Below, piece after piece: positions 16,452-24,637 of a DNA stretch of 64,000 nt; positions within the stretch are counted from its first letter, which is position 1; every line of letters starts with the position of its first letter. A model generated the notes under the pieces. That model was not told the DNA's origin and made no database searches. It worked only from the letters and a program-made list of their open reading frames with translations. Origin of the DNA: Pseudomonadota bacterium (lineage in GTDB: Bacteria; Pseudomonadota; Gammaproteobacteria; Burkholderiales; Burkholderiaceae_B); NCBI GenBank assembly GCA_023423975.1, contig JAFAEO010000048.1, positions 94,075 through 158,074 on the forward strand, in the 5' to 3' direction. A program made the translations under genes and the position numbers.

Positions 16452-17240
16452 ATGACAGGCTTTATTGTCGTTGTGCCGGCGCGCGCCGCCTCTACCCGCC
16501 TGCCCGGTAAAATGCTAGCCGATATCGGCGGCCTGCCCATGGTCGTGCGTACAGCTCAACAGGCAACACGCTCTGCGGCCAGCCAGGTTTATATCGCCAC
16601 AGATGACCCGCAAATCGCAGATGTCGTGCGTCACCACGGCTATACCCCCTTGCTCACGCGCGCCGACCACCCGTCCGGCACCGACAGGCTGGCCGAAGTC
16701 GTTGCCCAGCTGGCGCTGCCGGATGATCAGGTCATCGTTAACGTTCAGGGCGATGAGCCCATGATCGAGCCGGACATCATCAATCTGACAGCCGCAGATC
16801 TGCAGGCTCACAGCGCAGCCGCCATAGCAACCTGCGCCTACCCGTTAGCAGACCCGCAGGACTTTTTCAATCCGAATATTGTCAAGGTCGTTTGCTCGTC
16901 TGACCAGTACGCGCTGTATTTTTCGCGAGCGCCCATTCCGTGGGCACGCAACCATTTTGCTGCCGGCAGCGCCGAGTCCGGGACCGAAGCCTCCCCGTTT
17001 CCTACAGGTTTTCCCGCATTGCATCATATTGGCTTATACGCTTATCGTAGCGGGTTCCTGAAAATTTTTCCGTCCCTCAGTCAGGGGGCGCTGGAGACTT
17101 TCGAGTCGCTCGAACAGCTCCGGGCACTGGAGCACGGCTTTCGCATTCATGTGCTGGTAACCGCCAGCGCACCCATGCCAGGCGTCGATACACAGGAAGA
17201 TCTTGATCGAGTTCGCGGTTTTTACCGCAACTCGGTTTAA
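16452..17240 (+). CDS. kdsB: 3-deoxy-manno-octulosonate cytidylyltransferase (CMP-KDO synthetase)
   Basis: A 262-residue enzyme that activates KDO with CTP for transfer to lipid A. N-terminal nucleotide-binding loop VVPARAASTRLPGKML (6-21), TRADHPSGTDRLAEV, QGDEPMI and HIGLYAYR are family signatures. The open frame runs 54 codons further upstream, overlapping trm112 in another frame, but that segment is a basic shadow of the trm112 tail; the ATG at 16452, one base after the trm112 stop, gives the standard N-terminus. It functions with lpxK in lipopolysaccharide core and lipid A assembly. Confidence 0.96.
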   Translation: MTGFIVVVPARAASTRLPGKMLADIGGLPMVVRTAQQATRSAASQVYIATDDPQIADVVRHHGYTPLLTRADHPSGTDRLAEVVAQLALPDDQVIVNVQGDEPMIEPDIINLTAADLQAHSAAAIATCAYPLADPQDFFNPNIVKVVCSSDQYALYFSRAPIPWARNHFAAGSAESGTEASPFPTGFPALHHIGLYAYRSGFLKIFPSLSQGALETFESLEQLRALEHGFRIHVLVTASAPMPGVDTQEDLDRVRGFYRNSV

Positions 17241-17305
17241 TTTTGCAATGCATCATATAAAATAGCATTCCGTCAGTAACACATAACAACATCCAGGAGG
17301 GATCC

Positions 17306-17965
17306 ATGCGTCTCATTTTGTTAGGGCCACCAGGCGCAGGCAAAGGCACTCAGGCAACTTTTATCACCCGGAAATACGGCATTCCGCAAATTTCCACGGG
17401 CGACATGTTGCGTGCAGCGGTCAAAGCCCAAACTCCTGTCGGCCTCGAAGCGAAACAAGTAATGGATAATGGCGGACTGGTGTCCGACGACATTATCATC
17501 CGGCTGGTCAAGGACCGCCTGCTTGAAGATGACTGCAAAAAGGGTTACCTGTTTGATGGTTTTCCCCGCACAATTCCACAAGCCGACGCATTGAAAAATG
17601 CCGATATCGGCCTGGACTACGTCATTGAAATCGATGTTCCAGAAGAGGACATCATCGAGCGCATGAGCGGGCGTCGTGTACACCCCGCCAGCGGCCGCAC
17701 CTATCATCTGCGTTTCAATCCACCTAAAGTGCAAGGCAAGGACGACCTGACCGGCGAAACACTGGTGCAGCGCGATGACGATCAGGAAGAAACCGTCAGA
17801 AAACGTCTGGAAGTCTATCGCAACCAGACCCGCCCCCTGGTCAAGTACTACTCCGACTGGGCTGCACAGAATGACCCCAAGGCTCCGCAATATGTCCATA
17901 TTTCAGGTGTCGGCAAGGTAGAAGAAATTACCCGCCGTATCGAACAAGCGTTGAGTCAATCCTAA
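17306..17965 (+). CDS. adk: Adenylate kinase
   Basis: A 219-residue cytoplasmic kinase equilibrating ATP + AMP with 2 ADP. P-loop GPPGAGKGT at 7-15, the AMP-binding ISTGDMLR, DGFPRTIPQA, and a long LID domain (about 122-160, GRRVHPASGRTYHLRFNPP) without the four zinc cysteines of Gram-positive forms. A strong ribosome-binding site (AGGAGG) lies 7 nt before the ATG. 65 bp separate it from kdsB, so it may be transcribed from its own promoter as well. Confidence 0.97.
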   Translation: MRLILLGPPGAGKGTQATFITRKYGIPQISTGDMLRAAVKAQTPVGLEAKQVMDNGGLVSDDIIIRLVKDRLLEDDCKKGYLFDGFPRTIPQADALKNADIGLDYVIEIDVPEEDIIERMSGRRVHPASGRTYHLRFNPPKVQGKDDLTGETLVQRDDDQEETVRKRLEVYRNQTRPLVKYYSDWAAQNDPKAPQYVHISGVGKVEEITRRIEQALSQS

Positions 17966-17983
17966 TCTCGCGAGGAAAGTAAA

Positions 17984-18742
17984 GTGGAAATCAGGGATAA
18001 AGTTTTTATCGTTACAGGTGGCGCATCGGGCCTGGGCGCCGGCACGGCCAGAATGCTGGTCGAACAGGGTGCGCGGGTGATTATTGCCGATGTTCAGGAC
18101 GAGCCGGGCCAGCAGCTTGCCAGCGAGCTGAACCAACAATACGTACACTGCGACGTGACCCGTGAAGAAGACGGCAGCGCCGTTGTGAACGCAGCCACCG
18201 CTGCCGGAACGCTGGTGGGCCTGGTCAATTGCGCCGGTATCGCACCTGCGTCACGTACCGTTGGCAAAACAGGCGCACACCCCCTTGATCTTTTCCAGAA
18301 AGTGATCGCTGTAAACCTGATCGGTTCATTCAATATGTTGCGTCTGGCCGCAAGCGCCATGAGCAACAACGAACCGGAACCCACAGGGGAACGCGGCGTC
18401 ATCATCAACACGGCATCGGTAGCCGCCTACGAAGGGCAGATTGGCCAGGCGGCCTATTCAGCATCAAAAGCCGGTGTCGTCGGCATGACTTTACCCGTTG
18501 CCCGTGATCTGGCCCGCTCCGGCATCCGCTGCAACACTATCGCTCCCGGCATTTTCGGCACGCCCATGATTTTCGGCATGCCCCAGGAAGTACAGGACTC
18601 GCTGGCGGCCAACATCCCCTTTCCGTCACGTCTGGGAACACCACAAGATTACGCCAAACTGGTCTATAGCATCATTACCAACGAGATGATCAACGGCGAG
18701 ACCATCCGGCTTGACGGTGCCATCCGGCTTGCGCCAAAATAA
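17984..18742 (+). CDS. Short-chain dehydrogenase, type II 3-hydroxyacyl-CoA dehydrogenase-like
   Basis: A 252-residue classical SDR starting with GTG at 17984 behind a GAGGAAAG ribosome-binding site. NAD(P)-binding TGGASGLG at 11-18, NCAG at 82-85 and the catalytic set S145, Y158 and K162 (YSASK) are in place. D36 at the end of the second strand (VIIADVQ) favours NAD over NADP. The pattern GIFGTPMIFGMPQEVQDSL with IPFPSRLGTPQDYA resembles HSD10/3-hydroxy-2-methylbutyryl-CoA dehydrogenases of fatty-acid and isoleucine degradation. The substrate assignment is by resemblance only. 18 bp after adk; a strong terminator follows. Confidence 0.88.
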   Translation: MEIRDKVFIVTGGASGLGAGTARMLVEQGARVIIADVQDEPGQQLASELNQQYVHCDVTREEDGSAVVNAATAAGTLVGLVNCAGIAPASRTVGKTGAHPLDLFQKVIAVNLIGSFNMLRLAASAMSNNEPEPTGERGVIINTASVAAYEGQIGQAAYSASKAGVVGMTLPVARDLARSGIRCNTIAPGIFGTPMIFGMPQEVQDSLAANIPFPSRLGTPQDYAKLVYSIITNEMINGETIRLDGAIRLAPK

Positions 18743-18764
18743 TTTTTACTGTCATCCCGATCAC

Positions 18765-18813
18765 AGGCACGTGAGTTCGCCAAAGGCGTAATATTCACGT
18801 GCCTTGTTTTTTT
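18765..18813 (+). terminator. Rho-independent terminator between the SDR gene and murJ
   Basis: Perfect 10-bp stem (AGGCACGTGA at 18765-18774 with TCACGTGCCT at 18795-18804), 20-nt loop, then TGTTTTTTT. The T-run ends only 12 bases before the murJ ATG at 18825. Confidence 0.85.
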
Positions 18814-18824
18814 CTGATAAATCC

Positions 18825-20438
18825 ATGAGCCTTTTACGGTCTGCCGCCACCATCAGCGGCCTCACCCTGCTATCGCGCATTTCGGGCCTGGCCCGCGATA
18901 TCCTGGTGGCCCGAACTTTCGGCGCGAGCCCGCTGACCGACGCGTTCTGGGTTGCATTCCGGATCCCCAACCTGCTGCGCCGCCTGTTCGCGGAAGGCGC
19001 TTTCTCCCAGGCGTTCGTGCCGATTCTTGGCGAAGCACGCAACCGGCACGACCAGGACAAGGTCAAGGTGCTGCTGGATCATGTCTTTATCGTACTGCTT
19101 TATGCGCTGATGCTGATCACCGTCCTGGGCATTATCGCTGCACCATGGGTGGTTACCGCGATGGCTACGGGGATGTCTCACGCCTCCACGGATACCGCGT
19201 TTGAATCGGCTGTATGGATGACACGAGTGATGTTCCCGTACATCCTTTGCATGTCGCTGGTCGCCTTTGCCTCTGCCGTACTCAACACCTGGAGCCGGTT
19301 TGCCATCCCGGCGTTCACGCCTATCCTGCTGAATCTATCGATGATTCTGGCCTGCGTACTGTTTACGGATCTGTTTGCCACACCCGTTTACGCTCTGGCT
19401 GTCGGCGTCATGCTTGGCGGTGTGGCCCAGTTAATCATGCAATGGGTGGCCCTGGCGAGGCTGGGCCTGACCCCCCGGTTTTCATTGAATGTCAAAAAAG
19501 CCTGGGCCGATCCGCTGGTGCGCAGAATCATCCGCCAGATGGGCCCGGCCACACTGGGTGTGTCGGTCGCCCAGATTTCCATTCTGATCAACACCAACAT
19601 TGCGACCTGGCTGCCCGCCGGCAGCGTCACCTGGCTGTCCTTCGCCGACCGGCTGATGGAGTTTCCCACAGCCTTGTTAGGGGTTGCGCTGGGAACAGTG
19701 CTGTTGCCCAGTTTGTCGGCGGCACACAGCAAACAGGATACGCAGGCCTATAGTCATCTGCTGGACTGGGGCCTGAAACTGGTGCTGCTGCTTGGGTTGC
19801 CCGCTGCCCTGGGGCTGGCGCTGGCATCGGACGCCCTGGTTGCCACCCTGTTCAATTATGGGGCCTTCAACGCCGCTGACGTACAGCAAACCCGCCTGTC
19901 GGTCATGGCGTACGCAGTCGGGCTGATCGGTATTCTGGCCGTCAAAATCCTGGCGCCTGGTTTCTACGCCAAACAGGACATTCGGACACCGGTAAAAATC
20001 GCCATTGGCGTACTTATTTTTACCCAAATCATGAATCTGATTTTTGTCCCGTTCATTCACCATGCCGGCCTTGCTCTGTCCATCGGCCTGGGCGCAACCG
20101 TAAACGCACTGTGTCTGCTGGTAGGACTGCGCCGCAAGAACATTTACCAGCCTCGCGCCGGGTGGCTGATATTTTTTGCAAGACTTGCGCCCGCCGTGCT
20201 CGCACTGGCCTTATGGATTCTGTTTCTACAGCAATATATGAGCTGGACTGTCCTGACGCCGGGCACCATCAACGCCTGGATCAATGATGCACTGGCGCAG
20301 CTGTTGCCTGCACATGTAACCTTTATCCTGTCGCGCCTGCTGACATTGATCACCCTGCTGGTTTCCTGCGGGCTGGTCTACTTTGCTGCGCTGTTCCTGA
20401 CCGGGTTCCGACCGGCTGATTTTACGCGCCGCCGCTAG
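18825..20438 (+). CDS. murJ: MurJ, lipid II flippase
   Basis: A 537-residue polytopic inner-membrane protein of the MOP superfamily that flips lipid II for peptidoglycan synthesis. The N-terminus (LLRSAATISGLTLLSRISGLARDILVARTFGASPLTDAFWVAFRIPN, shown here only in part by its key residues R18, R24 and D39 regions) and the RRLFAEGAFSQAFVP segment are diagnostic. About 14 hydrophobic segments are visible. I use the ATG at 18825; an upstream TTG at 18804 lies inside the terminator T-run. No ribosome-binding site is seen, and a terminator ends 12 bases upstream, so translation initiation is unusual (leaderless or read-through). Confidence 0.95.
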   Translation: MSLLRSAATISGLTLLSRISGLARDILVARTFGASPLTDAFWVAFRIPNLLRRLFAEGAFSQAFVPILGEARNRHDQDKVKVLLDHVFIVLLYALMLITVLGIIAAPWVVTAMATGMSHASTDTAFESAVWMTRVMFPYILCMSLVAFASAVLNTWSRFAIPAFTPILLNLSMILACVLFTDLFATPVYALAVGVMLGGVAQLIMQWVALARLGLTPRFSLNVKKAWADPLVRRIIRQMGPATLGVSVAQISILINTNIATWLPAGSVTWLSFADRLMEFPTALLGVALGTVLLPSLSAAHSKQDTQAYSHLLDWGLKLVLLLGLPAALGLALASDALVATLFNYGAFNAADVQQTRLSVMAYAVGLIGILAVKILAPGFYAKQDIRTPVKIAIGVLIFTQIMNLIFVPFIHHAGLALSIGLGATVNALCLLVGLRRKNIYQPRAGWLIFFARLAPAVLALALWILFLQQYMSWTVLTPGTINAWINDALAQLLPAHVTFILSRLLTLITLLVSCGLVYFAALFLTGFRPADFTRRR

Positions 20439-20517
20439 CAGCGGCCGTGCCCGTATCCACAACTGAACGTGGGATCACGGGGCGGCCAGTGCGAGATAGC
20501 TGTTGTCCTGAGCGCAC

Positions 20518-20562
20518 AAATCTGTAAAAATTCGGCGTAAACCGGTGTTTTTGCACAGATTT
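20518..20562 (+). terminator. Composite hairpin between murJ and rpsT, possible murJ terminator
   Basis: AAATCTGT at 20518-20525 pairs with ACAGATTT at 20555-20562; inside, AAAAA pairs with TTTTT across a two-base bulge and CGG with CCG. It is followed only by a short T-run (TTTCTTG), so it may end murJ transcription weakly or act as a regulatory element upstream of rpsT. Confidence 0.4.
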
Positions 20563-20629
20563 CTTGCATAACACGACGAATATGCTAAACTACCAGACTT
20601 TGCTGAATTAACTTAATTAAAGAACTACC

Positions 20630-20896
20630 ATGGCCAATACTGCACAAGCACGCAAACGTGCACGTCAATCCGTTGCTCGTAACAAACACAACTCCAGCCT
20701 GCGCTCACTGCTGCGCACGTCTGTCAAACGCGTACGTCAGGCAATTGATGCCGGCGACCAGACTGCCGCAAACGAAGTGTTTGCCAAGGCAACCAGTGTT
20801 ATTGATCGCGTAGCCGACAAAAAAATCATCCATAAAAACAAAGCTGCCCGTCACAAAAGCCGCCTGTCTGCTGCAATCCGCGCAATCAGCGCCTGA
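20630..20896 (+). CDS. rpsT: 30S ribosomal protein S20
   Basis: An 88-residue, strongly basic protein with the S20 signature MANTAQARKRARQSVARNKHN at its start (family: conserved RKR, R..N..N) and a helical body ending KAARHKSRLSAAIRAI. It binds 16S rRNA and helps early assembly of the small subunit. It stands alone between murJ and the DUF3579 gene, in the orientation of murJ, as in many proteobacteria. The leader is AT-rich without a strong ribosome-binding site (AAAGAACTACC before the ATG). Confidence 0.97.
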   Translation: MANTAQARKRARQSVARNKHNSSLRSLLRTSVKRVRQAIDAGDQTAANEVFAKATSVIDRVADKKIIHKNKAARHKSRLSAAIRAISA

Positions 20897-21327
20897 TCTG
20901 TATCTCTGGCAGTACCTTGCCGGGGCAGGATAAGCGATAGCGCGCACCAAACCGCATCGCTTCAAAATACCGGCAAGCTTCACGGTTTGCGTCAATGGTA
21001 ATCATAAAGCGTGGCTTTAAGCCGCGCTTTATGCTTTGTCGGCTTTTGCCGATATACCGATGTACGCCCACGCCCCCTCCAGGCAATCCCTTCCCTATTA
21101 AATTGAGTCGCGCTTTCTGCCCAGCAGCCGCTGCGATAGCTTATTCATGCCTGCCGATAGTTGCTTGTGCATGACTGGGCACCAGGCCGGTAACCACATC
21201 CCACCGCAGGCAGGCTACACGTACGCATCCACACCCATGAAAGACATGAGCAGATCAAAATAACAAGAACAGGTCGGAAAAGCGCGGAGCAAGAGGCCTG
21301 GCGTAAAAAGGAAAGGCCGAAAGAAAT
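20897..21327. other. Intergenic region after rpsT
   Basis: About 430 bp without a convincing gene, between rpsT (+) and the convergent DUF3579 gene (-). It holds one strong hairpin at 21003-21033. I see no repeats, RNA gene or conserved protein segment in the rest. Confidence 0.6.
21003..21040 (+). terminator. Probable rpsT terminator
   Basis: 13-bp stem with one G-T pair (CATAAAGCGTGGC at 21003-21015 with GCCGCGCTTTATG at 21021-21033) and a 5-nt loop, then CTTTGTC. The T-run is weak. Confidence 0.55.
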
Positions 21328-21627
21328 TCAGCGTGTCCGTTCGGACGTTTTGAGCTTGTTATCTTTGGCAAAATCTGCAACAAATTTCCAGGCCAGGGGT
21401 TCGAGTTCGCGCAGGCGAAAGTCGACAATCACACATTTGACGCCATCGATGATATTGGGCACAACATAGGGCGAATACGTGATGTGATTGCCCGGGCCCA
21501 CATTGCCGCCAGGACGAAAATGCGACATTACGCCGGCGAGCCTTTCCGCCCAGTCGCTCGGGCGAAAGCGCTGGCCTTCTTCGGTCACTCCGTGGATAAT
21601 TAATTGTTGCACTTCAATTATCTTCAA
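21328..21627 (-). CDS. DUF3579 family protein
   Basis: About 99 residues from a TTG at 21627. The core matches the betaproteobacterial DUF3579 family: IIHGVTEEGQRFRPSDWAERL, a GVMSHFRPGG segment, YSPYV and a final CVIVDFRLRELEPLAWKFVADFA. Function unknown; the gene is typically near argF in this group, as here. The open frame runs on to 21783 but the extra part is a non-conserved hydrophobic stretch crossing the structured argF leader. An AAGAGA site 7 nt before the TTG supports that start; a GTG at 21612 is the alternative. It is divergent from argF. Confidence 0.85.
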   Translation of the reverse strand: MKIIEVQQLIIHGVTEEGQRFRPSDWAERLAGVMSHFRPGGNVGPGNHITYSPYVVPNIIDGVKCVIVDFRLRELEPLAWKFVADFAKDNKLKTSERTR

Positions 21628-21708
21628 GAAAAAGTCTCTTGCGATAAAAACCGTCAGAGAACAAAGATATACTAAAGACAGAATTGTATATGATAGCGTC
21701 TGGCGGCA

Positions 21709-21762
21709 CCGGCAATTTGCCGGGTTATATGAAAGAAACAACAGATATATCCCGGTTGCCGG
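21709..21762. repeat. Long composite inverted repeat in the DUF3579-argF intergenic region
   Basis: CCGGGTTATAT (21720-21730) pairs with ATATATCCCGG (21745-21755) at 10 of 11 positions around a 14-nt loop. Outside it CCGGCAA (21709-21715) pairs with TTGCCGG (21756-21762). The same CCGGCAA can instead pair with the adjacent TTGCCGG at 21717-21723, so two structures are mutually exclusive, as in attenuators. Confidence 0.6.
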
Positions 21763-21841
21763 AAAACGCCCATTCCCTCTCAAGACAAGCGCCTGGCGCC
21801 TCCCCGCGGAGTGCTGTCGGGAGCCGTTTTTTCCCAGTTTC

Positions 21842-21868
21842 GTACTGTTTTTCTATTTAGTACTGTTT
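21842..21868 (+). repeat. 9-bp direct repeat upstream of argF
   Basis: GTACTGTTT occurs at 21842-21850 and 21860-21868, 18 bp apart, 42 bp before the argF ATG. Spacing near two helical turns suggests a binding site for a regulator. Confidence 0.45.
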
Positions 21869-21909
21869 ACCTGTTTATTTGTTTACGTTAGCGACTGAAT
21901 CATCCTGCC

Positions 21910-22860
21910 ATGACAACCTTGCAATCGACCGGCCCGATGCGGCATTTCCTACAGATCAAAGACTTTACTTCTGACGAACTTCTCTACGTGCTCAACCGCG
22001 CGTTGATCATCAAAAGCAAATTCAAGCGATACGAGCCGCACATGCCGCTACATGACCGCACGCTGGCCATGGTTTTTGAAAAAGCCAGCACCCGCACCCG
22101 TGTCTCATTTGAGGCCGGCATGTACCAAATGGGCGGCTCGGTGATTCACCTGACCACCACCGACTCACAACTGGGCCGAGCCGAACCAATAGAAGATACT
22201 GCGCGCGTGATTTCCCGGATGGTCGACATCATCATGATCCGCACCTTTGAGCAGACGCGTATCGAACGCTTTGCCGCCCACTCGCGGGTACCGGTCATCA
22301 ACGGATTGACCAACGAATTTCATCCCTGCCAGATCCTTGCCGATATCCTGACTTATATGGAGCATCGCGGCGCCATCAAGGGCAAAACCGTTGCCTGGAT
22401 TGGTGATGCTAACAATATGGCTTATACCTGGATTCAGGCCGCCCAATTGCTGGGATTCAAGATGCATGTCTCGGCCCCAAAGGGTTACCGCCTTGAACAA
22501 GACCGGATTGCCGGGGTATCCAGCGATGTGCTGGAGCAGTTTGACGACCCGGCCGAAGCATGCCGCGGCGCCAGTCTGGTGACCACCGATGTGTGGACCA
22601 GCATGGGTTACGAAGAAGAAAACGAAAAACGCAAACGCGCGTTCAAAAACTGGCAGGTCAACAGCCAGGTCATGCAGGCTGCGCAAGCAGACGCGTTGTT
22701 CATGCATTGCCTGCCTGCACACCGTGGCGAAGAAGTTACCGGTGAGGTGATTGACGGTCCGCAAAGCGTGGTCTGGGACGAAGCGGAAAATCGTCTGCAT
22801 GCGCAGAAGGCCTTGATGGAGTTCCTGCTGCTCGGACGATTGCCCGACGTACAAGCGTAA
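21910..22860 (+). CDS. argF: Ornithine carbamoyltransferase
   Basis: A 316-residue enzyme making citrulline from ornithine and carbamoyl phosphate. Carbamoyl phosphate motif STRTR (about 59-63), HPCQ (about 138-141), the ornithine loop region with DANNMAYTW and the catalytic HCLPAHRGEEV near 266-276 are all present. The ATG at 21910 lacks a clear ribosome-binding site; a second Met ten codons on is an alternative. The upstream 280 bp holds a large hairpin and direct repeats that may regulate it. argG, the next step to argininosuccinate, follows 193 bp downstream. Confidence 0.96.
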   Translation: MTTLQSTGPMRHFLQIKDFTSDELLYVLNRALIIKSKFKRYEPHMPLHDRTLAMVFEKASTRTRVSFEAGMYQMGGSVIHLTTTDSQLGRAEPIEDTARVISRMVDIIMIRTFEQTRIERFAAHSRVPVINGLTNEFHPCQILADILTYMEHRGAIKGKTVAWIGDANNMAYTWIQAAQLLGFKMHVSAPKGYRLEQDRIAGVSSDVLEQFDDPAEACRGASLVTTDVWTSMGYEEENEKRKRAFKNWQVNSQVMQAAQADALFMHCLPAHRGEEVTGEVIDGPQSVVWDEAENRLHAQKALMEFLLLGRLPDVQA

Positions 22861-23053
22861 GACTGTCAGCAATCATGAAACGCGTTAAAATACCGTCTAT
22901 GCGTCGCATCTGAACACGCGTTGCTGCAACAGTTTCATGGTCATATCAGCCACCAACCCCTGATGCAACGTCGCGCGCTGCCGGACATCCGGCGGCAGCT
23001 TCAGCCCGACAACCCCGCTATTTCTAACAACCTGCTAAATATACGAGTTCCTA

Positions 23054-24274
23054 ATGAGCGAAGTCAAAAAAGTTGTTCTCGCCTACTCCGGCGGTCTTGA
23101 TACCTCAGTCATTCTGAAGTGGCTGCAAGACACCTATCAGTGTGAAGTCATTACATTTACCGCCGATATCGGACAGGGCGAGGAGCTCGAGCCGGCACGC
23201 CGCAAGGCTGAAAAATTCGGTATCAAGCCCGAGAACATTTTCATTGATGATTTACGCGAAGAATTCGTGCGTGATTTCGTTTTCCCCATGTTTCGCGCCA
23301 ATGCAGTATACGAAGGCGAGTACCTGCTGGGCACCTCTATTGCCCGCCCGTTGATCGCCAAACGTCAGATTGAAATTGCCAGTCAGGTCGGCGCCGATTC
23401 CGTATCACATGGCGCAACCGGCAAAGGCAACGACCAGGTTCGTTTCGAACTGGGCTATTACGCTCTGAATCCGTCTATCAAGGTTATTGCGCCATGGCGC
23501 GAGTGGGATTTGCTGTCGCGTGAAAAACTGCTGTCCTATGCTGAAAAAGCAGGCATCGAAATTGACATGAAGCACAAGAATGGGGGCGCCCCCTATTCCA
23601 TGGACGCCAATCTGCTGCATATCAGCTTCGAAGGCCGTCACCTGGAAGATCCCAAGGCCGAAGCCGAAGAAAGCATGTGGCGCTGGACAGTGTCTCCCGA
23701 ACAGGCTCCGGATACGCCGGAATATGTCGATCTGGAATACGAACGTGGCGACATCATCGGCATCAATGGTGAAAAACTCACGCCGGCCCAAGTGCTGACC
23801 AAACTGAACGAACTGGGTGGCAAGCACGGTATCGGCCGTCTTGACCTGGTCGAAAACCGCTACGTCGGGATGAAATCCCGCGGCTGCTACGAAACACCGG
23901 GTGGCACCATCATGCTGCGCGGACATCGCGCTATCGAATCGATTACCCTTGATCGCGAAGTTGCGCACCTGAAAGACGATCTGATGCCTCGCTATGCAGC
24001 CCTGGTCTATAACGGATACTGGTGGTCTCCGGAGCGTAAGGCGCTGCAGGTGCTGATTGATCACTCCCAACAGTTCGTCAACGGCTGGGTACGCCTGAAA
24101 CTGTACAAAGGCAATGTCTACACAGTCGCCCGTGATTCGAAAGACACCCTGTTTGACAAAACCATTGCCACCTTTGACGATGACGGTGGCGCGTACAACC
24201 AGGCAGACGCCGGAGGATTCATTAAGCTGAATGCACTGCGTATGCGTATTGAAACCACGGCTGGTCGCAAATAA
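23054..24274 (+). CDS. argG: Argininosuccinate synthase
   Basis: A 406-residue cytoplasmic ATP-dependent ligase joining citrulline and aspartate. The N-terminal PP-loop AYSGGLDTSV (about 10-19), TADIGQGEE, the GATGKGNDQVRFE segment near 115-127 and YETPGGT near 278 are typical of the type I enzyme. It belongs to the arginine pathway with argF upstream; the 193-bp gap suggests its own promoter. The gap contains CATGAAAC/GTTTCATG arms 50 bp apart but no clear promoter. A strong terminator follows. Confidence 0.97.
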   Translation: MSEVKKVVLAYSGGLDTSVILKWLQDTYQCEVITFTADIGQGEELEPARRKAEKFGIKPENIFIDDLREEFVRDFVFPMFRANAVYEGEYLLGTSIARPLIAKRQIEIASQVGADSVSHGATGKGNDQVRFELGYYALNPSIKVIAPWREWDLLSREKLLSYAEKAGIEIDMKHKNGGAPYSMDANLLHISFEGRHLEDPKAEAEESMWRWTVSPEQAPDTPEYVDLEYERGDIIGINGEKLTPAQVLTKLNELGGKHGIGRLDLVENRYVGMKSRGCYETPGGTIMLRGHRAIESITLDREVAHLKDDLMPRYAALVYNGYWWSPERKALQVLIDHSQQFVNGWVRLKLYKGNVYTVARDSKDTLFDKTIATFDDDGGAYNQADAGGFIKLNALRMRIETTAGRK

Positions 24275-24637
24275 ATTATCGCGCCACCTGCTATGAACAA
24301 AAAAACGCCGGCTTTGCCGGCGGTTTTGTCTTATCTGCGCGATTGTCCGAAACATCAGGATCATTAGCGACTGCCAATATAAGCGCTGCACAAATACAGC
24401 AAGGGCCGCTGCCACGCAGGCTTAAGCTACATGCCCCACTCCCTTGCATGGCGATGTCGCCAGAAGCAATGCTACACCCATTACTGCCCCGCTACGTCAT
24501 ACTACATCGTTGCTGTCCTGCCGCTCATGGGTGCCCGGCGAGTAGCGACTAACTCGCAACCTTAGTGCAGCCTTACGGCGTAAGGCCTATCGGTGTTACC
24601 GTAAGCAGCCGGATATATCGCAAGTGGGCGCACTCCG
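24275..24637. other. Intergenic region between argG and kup
   Basis: Convergent gap of about 360 bp. It holds the argG terminator at 24298-24330 and a small perfect hairpin (GCCTTAC at 24570-24576 with GTAAGGC at 24580-24586) 50 bp beyond the kup stop. No gene is supported in the rest. Confidence 0.6.
24298..24330 (+). terminator. argG terminator
   Basis: CGCCGGC (24306-24312) pairs with GCCGGCG (24316-24322), loop TTT, then GTTTTGTCTT; an A-run on the left allows activity in both directions. Confidence 0.85.

Noticed and set aside
20564..20586. Sigma-70 promoter for rpsT from TTGCAT and TATGCT
   Set aside because: The hexamers are only 11 bp apart and no other pairing gives good spacing.
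23405..24415. Long minus-strand open frame opposite argG
   Set aside because: A mirror of argG codon usage with no conserved motif; argG is fully supported.
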